Numbered from the stretch's first letter, positions 30,065 to 45,000 are shown. The stretch is DNA of 64,000 bases from Pocillopora verrucosa (GCF_036669915.1 NC_089325.1:8851359-8915358), one strand, 5' to 3'. Numbers and translations: made by a program. The notes: generated by a model from the sequence alone, not told the origin.

Positions 30065-33000
30065 ACTTAGTAGGATCCCACAGAATGAAGGTTCGGCTCT
30101 GAAAGTGCTGGGGAAGGACTGCGAGACACAAATGAGGGGTAAAATGAAGATTTCGGATTTTTAACCTTCTGGCACAGAAGCAAAATAAACTGCAGTCAGA
30201 CCACTGGTTTGTCATCAATTGGATGTAAGCCAATCAAACGTGACAATAACAGGATCCTGTCAATCATTATGTCAAGGTAAGATCAGTAACAACTACTCAG
30301 CCCTCTTATTGAAAGCACTTATCCCGGTAAAGTGCAAAAACTGGCATTATTTCTGTCTTTCAATAACTACCGGTACGTTAGCGGAACATCTGACTTAGGA
30401 TGAGATCAGTCCTGCAGGAGATTTCTAAAACACAACAATAGTAATCATTAACATGCCGGAACCAAACCTGGTGTGTGCGGGAAATACACATGTTCGCCTG
30501 GGTTTTTAAGTCGTACTGTACAGGTTCTACGTATCTGTACATTTTAGAAAAGAAGAATATTGACTAGTTCATCAGACAATTGATACCCAGAAGCTCTTAG
30601 AAGGAATTTGAGGTCAAAAGTTGGCTCTAAAGATGAGATTTTAACGTGATTAATGCCTTAAGTTTGGTCACTATACTATTGTTCATTGCTATATCAGTGT
30701 CCTGCTGACCGACCTGCTGACCTCACTAACAGAAATAGAAATTGGTAAACTTCCAAGGTATTGAAAAGTTGAATGGTCGCTGTGTACGGAAACAAAAATA
30801 CTTTAACTGAAGGAATGCGAGACAGGATGTCTTGCTGATAAGTGAAAAGACAAGTCCGAAAAAGTGTAAGTGGCTATCGGTGAGTTAACTGATATCTTTC
30901 ATTGAGTCTTGAAACGCGCATGCAATCCTATTGAGTGCTTTGTTTTATCTCGTCGCACGTTTTCAGCTTCGTTTAATAGCACGTGAAGTTATGTTCAGGT
31001 AAAGGAAATATCGAATTTACTCAAAAGATGAACCTGCGTGATGGCATGATACTTCGATGTTATTTCCGATTCCTTTTGACTCTCGTTTGTCTTTTTTGTC
31101 ATTATTGTTGTTGTTTTTTTCTCTGGTTATTCTGTTCCCTTTGTGTTACGGCTGACTTCCACAAACCTGTTCATTTTCTGTATTTGCCAAACCGTGCCAA
31201 TTGTTTTTCACACTGCGAAGTGTTCTGAACTTTGAGTGAATTGGACAACCCCGTTACCAGTGAGACTTGAATTGAGTCTAAACTGAAACTGTTTTTAATC
31301 CTCTATTTTATCAGTTCAAAATAACAGATAGACAAAACCGCAGACAATAAATAAATACATAGAATCAAAATCTACTTAACCTTCATTAAAGTTAGCTATC
31401 ATATCTTTTGGACGCCAAACAAGGCTACGAGCTATTGATAATAAATTAAATCTGAGAGTAATATTTGATTGGACTTGACCAAAAACATCTCTTTGTGTCA
31501 GGGGCGACAGTAACCTTCTTCTGTCAAGGCAGAAAGATAATAACATTAAGACAATACACTACAGAAAACATAACGAATGTCACAAGTAATAGAGAAAATT
31601 ATTTTGAATACAAGTTTACCAACATTTTGTTTACGTACTAATTCTAGTGATCGATAATCATACCTCAGCCAAACCGAAATACCTTATGATAACCTAACAA
31701 TTTTGGGAGTAAACTAATATAGCTACAGACACCTTTCATGCTCCAAGGTCTTCCTTAACAGCGCCAATTCTAAATGAAAATATTAGAAAGACTAAACGTT
31801 TGCTCTTTCTGTAACAAAATTTGGCACTAAGTCCTACCATTCCTTGTATGGCCAAGAACAAGAAAAAGTCACTTTCAAAAACAGGAATTTTTACACCGCG
31901 ATTGAAATAAGCTTTTTCTATTGGATGAACGTGCCACGTGACACAGGATTGCGTTTTGGTAAGATTAATGCGGTTGTCGCGTGTGTAGAACAGATTTTTT
32001 TTTCTAATTAAAAAGGAAAACAGCTAAGTCTGGGGCTATATCCTCAGAAATTCTTAAATTTTAGGTGCTGGACGATGATTACAAAAATGAAAACCCATAG
32101 GAACTATTCAAGGTTCTTTCGCATTAATCTTCAGCAATAAAACTCACTGTTACCCTTTGCCGCCAAAATAAAATGTCAACAATGCTTATAAGAGTTTTAA
32201 TTAAACCTTTCGCGTTCTAATTTTCAGGTCGGTTTTCTTTCCACTAATTTATTACAATTGTAAAACCTGATATATATTTTGATTTGAAATTCGTTACATA
32301 GTAATAATTATTGGTAATAACCCTTGGAAAATAGTAAACATTAATGCTTAATTTAGTAACGTACCACCAAAAATACATTTCGTAACTCTGGAAATTATTG
32401 GAAACTTATTTACAAATACTTAAAAAAACCGAACCAGACCAACGAACTTAATCAGTTACAAAAGGTACTAAAACTGAATTACGTTTAACTTTCGTGTATA
32501 TTTAATACAAGTGCCATGAAATTAGTAAACGCTTTCACTCTCACAAGTGACCAGGACAAAATATCTACTTACAATATCAAGCAGACAAGTGTCGAGGGAA
32601 AAAAACAATTCAAAGATTATTTGTTGATCCAATATCAAATTCACCGAACTAAAGGCTTGAGAATTGCATGGCAGACGCTGAGGAGAATTACTAATGAGAA
32701 CTTGGGAGAGAAAGGGTTACGTGCCATTACACTGCTGTCGTGAAATGTGAGTGTTACTGTTTATCTACAAATAAAATGAGTTTTGAAAAAAACTATTTTT
32801 AACCCCTTATTTGTTGCTTTGGAAAGGCGGGTCCTGTTATGTGAAGCAATTTTAATCCCATAGACTTACAAGGACACGGTCACTTTCCAATTATTTCGTA
32901 AAACGTAACCTGTAACGGCATGGCCGGCCCTCTGTAGCGCCATGAGATGGAAGACGTCTGCACAAAACTATACTGAGGCCCCTCGCGTTAGTTACCCAGT

Positions 33001-33081
33001 GATACAAACTGTAACACTGCTGCACTTTTGACCTTATTTGCACCCCAAAACAGGACCTTACACTTTCCATATCTATATTCA
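30065..33081. other. Intergenic region upstream of the EGF gene and downstream of the JIP gene
   Basis: Three kilobases of AT-rich sequence, with one degraded MITE (32526-32720). The open frame at 30983-31228 is hydrophobic but has no family resemblance or splice context. The part below 33081 probably includes the JIP 3' UTR; I found no clear poly(A) signal for it. Confidence 0.5.
32526..32720 (+). mobile_element. piggyBac-like MITE, degraded copy
   Basis: Alignable along its length to the copy at 51868-52076: shared AGTGACCAG/AGTGACCAAG, ATATCAAGCAGACAAG, TTGATCCAAT, TGGCAGAC and GAGGAGAATTA. The inverted ends are mutated (left AAACGCTTTCACTC, right GGGAGAGAAAGGGTTA). This creates a chance open frame at 32516-32743. 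Confidence 0.7.
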
Positions 33082-36000
33082 TCATGTGACCGACACCTGC
33101 CAAACCATAATATGGCTTCTCTCATTGGTTGATTGACCACGAGTTGTGACAGATATCAAATCACCACCTTGCTCTTCCAAAGCAGTCTCTTCGTTGTCTC
33201 CCAAACGGAAATCGACGTACCCCTCTCCCCCTGATAACACTAAAAGCATGCACTCGGTCACAGTCTTCTCTGGGCTAGACTTAGCAGGTTGACCACTGGG
33301 ACTTGTTGATCTGTTGGCTGGCGCTGGTTGAGAGACTCTCTTCATAGAGCCTGGGACGGCTACAAAGAACTTCACTGAGTCGCGGTGACCGTGAAAGGAC
33401 AACTGAGCGTTAACCTGAAACAAAAAATTCATTTTGAAACGGGGAAAGTGTGCCTCTCATGCTTTGGACATAAAAATTTGGAATAAGAGAGCTAAAGGAC
33501 ATCCTCTGTAGTAAAAACGGTGATGGAATTTCAATGAAAAACAATCATCGATGCACGAATGTTACCATACTCACCATAGAACAGTAAGGCATAAAGCTTG
33601 AGCCTCTTGGTGTGTCTCCATCTTTTCCTTCGTTGCTGTATACTCTAACCGCTCCTCCTGGACCTCCGGTTCCCCCCGTCCCCGGGGAACTTGTTTGTAC
33701 TTCTCCGTCATCCCTTGCGGGACGTGCGGCCACCAATGGGACCGACAAAATAACACCATTTCCCGTTCCCACCCAGAGACGGTCATTGGTTAACATGAGC
33801 GACGTAATACGTACAAACGAGAAACCTAATTTTCCGGTTCCTGTAAAAGACAAAACAAAGTACTGTAACATTCAACAAGAAAGGTTAAATATTTAGTTGC
33901 ACTAATTATTAAAACGCGGAAGCAATGAAAATGTATATGGAGTAGCTGAGATGGTTAGAAAGGCTGGTAGACGGGGAGATAAGCAAGTGAGCAAGTTGAT
34001 GGAGAGGACAGGCGAGTAGTAAGTGGTTAGTAAAAGGTGAGAGCGAGTAGGAAGGTAAATAAATCAGTGCGTGGATAGGTAGGTAGGTAAGACAGGTGAG
34101 AAGGTAGGCAGGTAAGTAAGATGGGTGGAAAGGTGAGTAGGCAGGACAGGTGAAAGGTAGGCAGGAAAGTAAGATGGGTGGATAGGTAGGTAGGTAAGAT
34201 AGGTGAGAAGGTAGGCAGGTTAGTAAGATGGGTGGAAAGGTAGGAAGGTAGGACAGGTGAGAAGGTAGGCAGGAAAGTAAGATGGGTGGGAAAGTTGGTA
34301 GGTAAGATGGGTGAGAAGGTGAGAAGGTAGGTAGGTAAGTAAGATGAGTGGAAAGGTAGGTAGGTAGGATAGGTGAGAAGATTGGCAGGTAAGTGAGATG
34401 AGTGGATAGGTAGGTAGGTAAGATAGGTGAGAAGGTAGGTATGTAAGTAAGATGGGTGGAAAGGTAGGTAGGTAGGATAGGTGAGAAGATTGGTAGGTAA
34501 GTAAGATGGGTTCAAAGGTAGGTAGGTAAGATGGGTGAGAAGGTAGTTTGGTAGGTAAGTAGGATGGGTGGAAAGGTAGGTAGGAAAGATGGGTGTGAAG
34601 GTAGGTAGGTAAGTAAGATGGGTGGAAAGGATGGTAGGTAGGATAGGTGAGAAGGTAGGTAGGTAGGATAGGTGAGAAGGTAGGTAGGTAGGATAGGTGA
34701 GAAGGTAGGTAGGTAAGATGGGTGGAAAGGTAGGTAAGTAAGATGGGTGGAAAGGTAGGTCGGTAAGATGGGTGAGAAGGTAGGTAGGTAGGTAGGTAAG
34801 TTAGATGGGTGGAAAGGTAGGTAGGTGGGATAGGTGAGAAGGTAGGTAGGTAAGAAAGATAGGTGGAAAGGTAGGTAGGTAGGATGGGTGAGAAGGTAGG
34901 TAGGTAAGAAAGATAGGTGGAAAGGTAGGTAGGTGGGATAGGTGAGAAGGTAGGTAGGTAAGTAAGATGGGTGGAAAGGTTAGTAGGTAGGATAGGTGAG
35001 AAGGTAGGTAGGTAAGTAAGATGGGTGGAAAGGTAGGTAGGTAAGATGGGTGAGAAGGTAGGTAGGTAAGTAAGATGGGTGGAAAGGTTAGTAGGTAGGA
35101 TAGGTGAGAAGGTAGGTAGGTAAGTAAGATGGGTGGAAAGGTTAGTAGGTAGGATGGGTGAGAAGGTAGGTAGGTAAGTAAGATGGGTGGAAAGGTTAGT
35201 AGGTAAGATAGGTGAGAAGGTAGGTAGGTAAGTAAGATGGGTGGAAAGGTAGGTAGGTAAGATGGGTGAGAAGGTAGGTAGGTAAGTAAGATGGGTGGAA
35301 AGGTTAGTAGGTAGGATAGGTGAGAAGGTAGGTAGGTAAGTAAGATGGGTGGAAAGGTAGGTAGGTAGGATGGGTGAGAAGGTAGGTAGGTAAGTAAGAT
35401 GGGTGGAAAGGTAGGTAGGTAGGATAGGTGAGAAGGTAGGTAGGTAAGTAAGATGAGTAAAAAGGTTAGTAGGTAGGATGGGTGAGAAGGTAGGTAGGTA
35501 AGTAAGATGGGTGGAAAGGTAGGTAGGTAGGATGGGTGAGAAGGTAGGTAGGTAGGATAGGTGAGAAGGTAGGTAGGTAAGTAAGATGGGTGGGGAGGTA
35601 GGTAGGTAGGATGGGTGAGAAGGTAGGTAGGTAAGTAAGATGGGTGGAAAGGTAGGTAGGTGGGATAGGTGAGAAGGTAGGTAGGTAAGTAAGATAGGTG
35701 GAAAGGTAGGTAGGTGGGATAGGTGAGAAGGTAGGTAGGTAAGTAAGATGGGTGGAAAGGTTAGTAGGTAGGATGGGTGAGAAGGTAGGTAGGTAAGTAA
35801 GATGGGTGGAAAGGTTGGTAGGATAGGATAGGTGAGAAGGTAGGTAGGTAAGTAAGATGGGTAGAAAGGTAGGTAGGTGGGATAGGTGAGAAGGTAAGTA
35901 GGTAAGTAAGATGGGTGGAAAGGTAGGTAGGTGGGATAGGTGAGAAGGTAGGTAGGTAAGTAAGATGGGTGGAAAGGTTAGTAGGTAGGATGGGTGAGAA

Positions 36001-39000
36001 GATAGGTAGGTAAGTAAGATGGGTGGAAAGGTAGGTAGGTAAGATGGGTGATAAGATGGGAGATGGGTGAGAAGGTGGGTAGGTGGGTAAAATGGATGGA
36101 AAGGTAGTTTGGTAAGATAGATGAGAAGGTAGGTAGGTAGGTAGGTGACATCAGTGAGAAGGTGAATAGGTTGGTAAGATGGATAGAAAGGTTGTTTGGT
36201 TAGATAGGTGAGAAGGTAGGCAGGTAGGTAAGATGGATGAAAAGATGGGTCGGTAGAAAAGATGGGTGAAAAGGTAGGTAGGAGATACTTACCTAACATC
36301 TTGCTGACATATGGCTCAATATCAATATCCTGTAGATGGTGATAAGTATGTGCATTGTACAATCTCAGTGTACTATCCAAACGAATGGACACCCACACAC
36401 CATCTCCTATCCAGGCCAGCTGACGAACCTGACTTTCACGTCGGGGATGAGCATCAAATGTTTTCTTAAAAATTATTCAGAGTTGTTGGTTAGTTAGAAA
36501 AACTTTTTCAAAAGCAAAACCACTTAGTTTGAAGGCAGTTGGAAATAAACAATAAAAGTAATTCCATCTTTAAGCTATATTAACATATTCGACTACTATG
36601 TTACAGCAATTGGTCAACCCGCATGAAACTTGTTGTGATAATTCCCATGGAAAAGAAAAGCCTTCATCTTGAGTGTGGGGAAAGAGAAACAGAATGCATT
36701 AAATAACTTAGAAAAACGAACAAAGAGATCTGAGCACTGTAAAAGGGAGGATGGAAAAGACCCAAAAGCACCTTGACTCACACATCCTGAATGAGAGCCT
36801 TTTGACAAGCTTAGTTCTCCTCATAACACACCACAGTGCTGAGTTACTTTATTACACAACATACCTCTACTTTCATGCTGCGGGGATGAATAACTTGGAT
36901 TTTATTGCGATAACCACACCAGACTTTGTCATGAACTACAGTCATACACCGAATGGAGTGATGTGGTCGGCCAAGATCAAGCAAGTGATAATTGTTAAAG
37001 TTCCACTGACCATCTAAAATTAACAAGGTCATTTCTGATTACTAGAAACCAAAATGGCCAAACATTAAACCTGATCAGAATAGGAGAGAAAGATGGCAAA
37101 AGCAAAGGTAGACGTACCTGAAGCCCTATGAAAGATGGCCACTGTGCCATCAGCAAGAGCAACTAAGACACGGGTTTTCACATATCTACAATATAAAGTT
37201 TGGCAGAAGATAACAATAGAAGCAAATTATTTAAATTCTGATGATCATGTTATGTTACAAAAGAGGGATAATATTCGTCGATGGCACATAACTTGCTGGT
37301 AGATCCCTGACAGACTTTTTCAAGACTATCATTTTATGCAGTTACTTTTGTTATTGCTTTTCATGTACTCACACTATACTGAGGACTGAGTCCTTGAGTC
37401 TAATGGAATGGATGCATTTCTTCCAGTCAGAAATGGCAGAATGTACATACACACTGCAAAGGAATCATTCAACAGTATATTGTACACATGACCATTCTTT
37501 AGTAGAATATCTTGTAGACAGACAGACAGACAGAAAGAAATAAAGATCAAGACAGATTCACTCTCATTAAGAAACAGCTTGTATATCATAAACCATTCAC
37601 ACACTTTGTGACTTACCAGCCAGATTGTGCTCCGAGCCACATGGTTGGTAATACACTGCTCATTTTCTCAACTCCTTCAACTGGTGTGGCTCCAGGTGAT
37701 GTACTTTCACCAGCTGTGATGTCTGTTACTGTTGGTCCATCCGATCCTTGGCCTGTTTGTACTCCTGGACATATCACAAACAACACAATGTACCATTAAA
37801 AATCACAGAAATGATGTCTTCAATTGTCTAAAAATTGCAAAGTATCAAAAGAGTCTGTTTTAACTGTACCCAGTGGATCACTGAATCCTGAACCCTCAGT
37901 GGAATCACCTTTGTCAGGGTTTGTCTGTAGTGGGTCTGCAATGAAGGAAAAGTAACTCTAACACCAACTCTGCAAATCCAGTTATACTACATTTGTGGTA
38001 TGTGTTTATTGATGCACTACAAAGAAACAGATATAATCTTTACCTTCAACTTTCCATTCCGAACTCTGATAATCCCCTTCTGATGCACCAGGCACAGGAG
38101 TGATGCACAATAGATGTGATGTACACACTATAAAGCAATCCAGAATGTTCTGAGGGTAATTAGCATCAACAACAGTAACCTTACTGCATGAGTGTGTGCT
38201 GCTGCCAATCCAAACCATAGACACTTTTGGCTCCAGCTTTGGGTCCATTCCTGTTTCATCTTGGTCACGCACACTGTCTGTGTAAAATACACTAGTTGCA
38301 CCAATGACTGAACCACCATCTTGTGTCTTCCCACCAGACAAATCTACACCAGCTGCACACCAGATCTGCATCAAGATTACAACTGTGTTTAGTACTTGTT
38401 CTTTCAATATGATAAATAGAAACTATAAAAGTGTACAACTAGTTCCTTTGTTTGAGGATGAAAAGAACATTCACCAATTTAATATTGATAATTGATTTTA
38501 AGAGGCAAACATACTTTCATCCCAGGGTCATTAAGATTAAGAGGCCTGCAATAAACTGGTACAGGGACAGACACCAGGCTTTTTCCTCCTTCTGCAACTT
38601 CTGTTGAGTATTTTGCCGGAAGACTCCAGCCATAAGCTTGCATGCGACCCTCAGCAACATCTGAAATCAAAACAAAAACTCTGACATTGAGGATTGATAA
38701 TGCATGGAAAACACCATCTGTTCATGAATTATGTACATAAGATAGAAGCATAGAAAATGAGGAGGATTTAAAATATCACCTGAGTTGAGAAATGCCCTCA
38801 CTTGTCTGTAGCGTTCCCTTCTCTCCACAAGTCGCTGCCGATCAAAGCTAAAAGATGAGAACAGTGAGTGAGTATGACAGAAAATCATTTTGGAACCAGA
38901 TTTCTGGGCTTTTAATTTCTTCCTTAGAGTGGGTTTCATTACATCATAGCCTTTCATGCAGTTTCAACCCTGGTAAGTTTCCTGAAAGAAGGCCAGAACT

Positions 39001-42000
39001 CAGTTTACTCTATAAACCTAACCTTAATTACTTTTCATTTTTTGGTAATCAAAGCTAACAAAATACATTTGTAATGTAAGTAGAAACTAGATGCTAATAA
39101 GAAAAGTTTCTCACTTCTCACTACCAAATCCTCCACCACTTGCAACTGCAATTGAGCCTGTAGATCCTGAGTTTACAGAGCTGCTACGTCGAGATGAAGG
39201 AGATGACTCTCCCTCCCCCTGAGGGGAGTTGTACCTGATGCTGACCATGGTTGGGGCAGGCTTCTTTGGCGAGGGTCCAAAAAGATTGCTGAAACTGATT
39301 CAACATATTATGTTTGTTACTTTAGATTTCAGATATGCACAAGTTTGAAAAATATCAGAATCCTGAATCTTAAAAACAAATGAGCTACATACAATTTCCA
39401 AATGGATGATTTCTTCTTTTGTTGCAGTTCAAGGTTTCTCTCCTTTGATGCCCTAGGAAGAAGAAAAGGAACACTTTCATTGAGACACTTCAAATTAAGT
39501 TTACCATTTCCTCTGAAAACAGATGGGTTGGTTTTCTTAGATTACTAAATTCTCAACTGTGTGATGTACTACATAATAGAATTCATCATCATTAAATAAA
39601 TAGAAGAAGTAAGAAATTAATAAATAAATATTGTTTGGTCAGTGTAAAAATAAAAAAAAAGGCATTGGTACTGCAAAAATAAGGACTCAACAAACTAACA
39701 ATCTATCAGATAAATACTAATTAACATAGACTAATTCAACTGTATCTGAAGTCATGCTGTTCTCTACACTTATTCACACCATTCATTGAGTTATTACGGA
39801 CTAAGTGATCATTTCTTGCTTGAAATTACCTGATCATTTCTGTCCATCTTACAGCCTCTTGCAATTCCATCAATCTTTCTTTGTACTGGTTTCTTTCCAT
39901 CAATACTCGGGCCATCTCAACTCGCGTAAACCTCTTTCGATGAGCTGCTGACACATTAGCCTACAAATGATTAAGTCAAATATTTTTATCAAATCAAAGT
40001 GCATAAACAATTCATTGTTACTTCTCAACACTTGTTGTGACATCAGATAAATTTGTTTGCAATTCTTGCAAATGAATGAAAAAATGCCATAGAAAAACAA
40101 ATTCATTCATATATCTCCTCAAATCATGAATAATGTTTTGTCTGTGGTTTACCTCTTTTAAAGCCACTGTAGCTTTTTCTGCATCCATTTTCACCCTGTA
40201 AACAAGCAGGAGATTTTGCTTTAAATTTTCTGATCAGCAAAAACAAATTCTACCTGTAAAATCTGTGACAGAACAAGTAGCAACAAGATAAAATCATAGT
40301 CAGAGTAACACAGAGGCAATATTAATAATCAAAATTGCTTTAAGGATCACTCAGTCTAATTGTAATTGAAATTTTCCCAAGTTATGCCTACATGAGGATT
40401 ACGACAGTAACTTGAAAAGTCTGCAGAATGAGTAGGATTTTAGAAGTTGGGATTGACAGTTCAAAATAACATCAGCTAATGCATCCAGCAAGTGTGAGGG
40501 TTGGATGTTGGCCAGGTTAATTTTTTTTTTGCATTTTTATGGTGCAAGATAAAACTGTCTATAAATTAGTTAAATTTCAAAAACAAGGAATTGGTTCTGA
40601 CCTTTTCAGCTCCTGTTCAATCTCTGAGATGTGCTGTGATAAACGACTCTTGGTGTCTTGAAGTGCTATCACTTCCTCTCTTGCTAGTTCCTTTTCACTA
40701 AAAAAAGAAAAAAGAAAATGAATTAGGAAAATTCGGAACAGAACTACAAACCACAAATTTCGTGGTTGAGACAAAAAAGTTGGAAGTGCAATTAAAAAAA
40801 TGTGGCTCATTAAAGATGAACAGACCTCTTTAATGCAACAAAGCATAAACAAAACCATCACCTTAAAAAAATTCAAAATATCTACCTAAACAAATTAGAA
40901 AATAGTAAGTATTGATCAATAAAGACTTACTTGGACAACTCTTCAACTCTTTTCAGAAGATCATTCTTTTGAGTAACAAGTTTGGTCCTGCAATTAAATT
41001 GCAAAAACACCAGTAAGAAAAACTGATATTGTCCACGATACTCTCAATTTCACATGCTTACTTTGCAGTCAGCAATTCTTTATTCTCTTTTAACACTGTG
41101 TCCAGTTCTCCAACCATTGCAGTGATGTCTGCACCAGTGTCTACCTGCCCAATGATGTCAGGTTCTTGAATAGACAGCTCAGCAAACAAAGAATGTGCAC
41201 TGACACCTTGAGGAAGTGTCTCCAGATCCAAAGATATGGGGCGCTCTCCACCCTGTCTGCTACCCTCTCTCCTAATCACATCAACAGGTGAAGACCCAGC
41301 ATTAGGTATCAATTCAGGTGTGGAGGCCATGATGGCTGCAGCATCATTACTCAGGTGAACAAAGCTTCCATCTGGAGGAGTTTGAGATTCTCCAGAAATC
41401 ACTCTTTCAACATCAGTCACTGTCATGATTGGCATGTTGTCGACATCTGTAAGGTGACAGGTTCCTGTATTTAAACTCTGTAGTGAACTGGTTGTGTTTG
41501 ATGGTGAGCCTTTCACAATGTCTCCAATGCTGTTACTATCCAGCTTATCACCACTTATGGCGACAAAACCACTACCAGGAGATCCACGAACATTTTGGGC
41601 AGCAGGAGAAACTTCTCCAACACCAGTTTTTTTCTCAGTCTCACTACCTGCAAGGTAGAAATGGAACAAGTGTTAATTGTTAAGAATTACACTCTTAAAT
41701 AAGGTCTTACATGTATATTCACAAGTAAATACTCACCTCAGCTTAATCGGCAATTCATGAGCAATCACAGACAAAATCAAGGAAAAAAGAAACAAAGAAG
41801 GCTACAAACCTTTCCCTTTACCAGCAAGTTGTTCCTCTTCAAGTGACATCTCATTGCTGTCTCCTCTGTGAGGCGATGGAGGTACAACCATGTCACCATC
41901 AATGCTCTTGGGTCCTCCTGGAGAGGTGCCAGGTAGCAAATCTGTTAAAGAGTTGACAGGTGTTCCAATGGGAGAGCGTGGCGAGTCTGTTGAGACAGTT

Positions 42001-45000
42001 CTTGGTCTGTTGGAAGTGAAAGGAGTAAAGGATTAAATCTAGCAAGTACTCAATGCCAAACAACAGAAAACATATTAACTACATTGACTTAGGGAAGATC
42101 CACAAAACTTTTCAATCAGGTGGGATCTCCAATTTCAGTCCTATGACCTCTCACTACATTTTTTGACTTCTGAAAACTTACTAAAGTACTTAATATCCTC
42201 ATTAGACTCCAGATACTCAATTACACTACTCACCAACAGTGAAGAGATTGACAACAACAAAGGAAAAATTCATACCTTGAAAACTAACTTCCCACAAAAA
42301 CAAGCTCATACTGAAAGATTAGGGAATCATTTGTGAGTTTACTGTGAGTTATGATTGTTACCTAAAAGGAGTCCTGGATGGTGTATCTGCTGTGGAGCCT
42401 GAACCTTTTCTGTCCTCTCTCTGCAGCCGCTCCATGTGTTGATGGAGTAACTGACACAAATTTGCAGAAGAAAACAATTTTTAGTTTAAGCCTGACTAAA
42501 TTTTTAATTTAAAAACATAGCCCTGATCAAATGCTTCACGCATGCCACTCATATGTCAAACAATTATTACCTGTGAAGCTCATTGTCAGTAACTAGATCA
42601 GCCAAGTTCACAATCACAGCTGTAACAGACTACTGACAGGGTTCTCACCCTCTTTTAGAGACAAATTTCAAGGACTTTTCCAGAACTCAGATTGATCTTT
42701 TAGGACCCCACATTTCACCTTCAACCCTTCATTCCCAAGATTTCAAAATCAATTCTCCTTATAGTCTATATACATTTCCTTTAACATATATTCTAAAACC
42801 TTTATTGCTTGGGTTAAGCAGATTTTCAGGACCTTTTAAGACCTGTAGTCTTTTTCTAGGACTTTTGAGTCCTTCAAAATGTGAAAATAAAATCCCAGGA
42901 CCTGTATGAACCATGTACTGATGGGTTAAAAAGTCATTTTCAAAGAGACACAAAATATTTGAAAAAACGTAAATTTAGTGACTTACAATGTTGCAACTAC
43001 AGATGAATTAGAAATGTAGTTAGGATTGGTTCATATGCACCCTATGCATAAATGGCAGACTTGATTAGTATTCTTTTGCCTTCACATAGATTAGCCCAAT
43101 GGGCCTTGTCAGTTTGTCTAAAGAACAGTCACTCCTTAACTCAAAGATAAGGTTAGTTGGGTTAATCTACTTGACTACAAAATAATACCAGTCAGGCCTG
43201 CCATGTATACATACTGACTATTAAGCACAACATTCCACTAGGACCTGGTTAAAAACAGTTTTTCACGGACTTTGCTATTCTTGCCCCTTTGTGGTTATTT
43301 CCAAGCCATGACATTTTATATTTGGACAGTAGTCTGTTGTTTTCCAGGTCAAAACATCACCCAAACAAAAGGTGACTCACCTCTGAATGCCTTTCATGAA
43401 GAGTATGATATTCACGTTTCATCTCTGATATCCTTTCATCCTGCCGTTCAACTTAAAATAAGAAATTTTGTCAGCACAAAAGAGACTTTTTTAAGTCACT
43501 ATTTAGACTACAGTGATATGCTAAAATATTTTGTATCACTAACTGTGGTCTTGGTAACTTTTGATTCGAGATTCCAGACTTTTATTGTCATGCTCTAAGG
43601 TATCAATCTGCTTGTGAGATTCTCTCTTTTCAGCTTCAATCTGATCCTCTATCTCCAGATATCTCTGAAATAAAAGTAAATAAATATTTTCTTATGTTAC
43701 CTCTCATTTCTTTACTGACACTAATTAAAAATTGTTTCACACTCCCCCATAAAAATATTATTCCATCAAGGGCCTTGTTAACTAAAACCCACAGACTTGC
43801 ATGTAATTGTCTGTTTATTTTGGATGGATTGTAAATTAAGGCAAAATATTGTACCAATTGAGGTTAAACCAGGTCAAGCATGACATGACATCGATAAATC
43901 TTAACATTATTAACAGTACAATTTTTTCAACCATTAATACCCAGCAAAATATAACCAAACAGTTGGCAGAGAAACCACCAGCTTCTATTTATAATGATGA
44001 AATAATCTCAAGGTATCGGTTACAGTTTGCTGTTAAGGCTAAAAGGTATACGCACAGTTTGACAACACAATAATTTAAGTAAATGTTTATACTACTTAAT
44101 TATGTCCTTGCCATCATCCTCTAATAATTTTCAGCCAAACATGACAAAAACTCTCAATATCTTAAAATTTTTGGTGCTTAACAACTTTTTTTCTTACTAG
44201 CCCATGAAGCACTGATGACCAGGCATGTATCTGTTGCACAAAAAAATATTTAACATAATTCCAAATGGCCTAAAGAAATAGCCACATTAATTTATGCATA
44301 GCACTTTCAAATTGGAAACAAATTTTAGCATTAAATACAGTCAGCGACTGTGGTAAATATACCGTGAAATGAAATTTCATTTACATGGTTTTAATAATAT
44401 GGGAACGAAAAAAAACACTGAAGTCTTTAGAATCAAAGCAAGATTATTATTTTCGAAAAGACAACGCCTTCCCTAAATGCACTGTCAAAAATGGAACAAC
44501 AAAAATGGTACAAAATGAAAAAATGATTTAAATAGTTAACATCAAAAGAAAGATACATAAATTTCTCATATACGCATTTTTCCAATTCCAGTGGTAGAAT
44601 GCTATTATTTGTGCTGGTGTGAAAAGAGAAACTATTACTAAATCTCAAATACGAGGGGCTGATATATATAACAATTTATGTACAAAAACATAAGACATAG
44701 CTTCCCCTAACCGAAAAATTCGCTGGTAAAATACTAAAGGATTAATTTTACTTAGGGGAATAACTAAAGAGGAGATAACATATACCACTTACGTTTTCCG
44801 CCAGCTTTCTGAGTTGCTTTTCCCTTTCATATTGAGTAATGAGCTGCTCGTTATCATCACTCAATATTTCCAACTCAACTAACTGCTCGTTGTTGTCTCC
44901 ATAGGCACTATCCAGTTGTTCTAACACAGACACCATAAGTGGCATAAGTCCTGACACAACGTCTTGATCATATTTTTGAATCATTCGTTCGAACTCGCTG

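Noticed and set aside
30983..31228. Hydrophobic 81-residue open frame
   Set aside because: Low-complexity T-rich DNA, no family resemblance, no splice context.
34027..34515. 162-residue minus-strand open frame rich in Tyr, Leu, Pro and Thr
   Set aside because: It is an artefact of the 54-base minisatellite; no start context, no domain, and it lies in a JIP intron.
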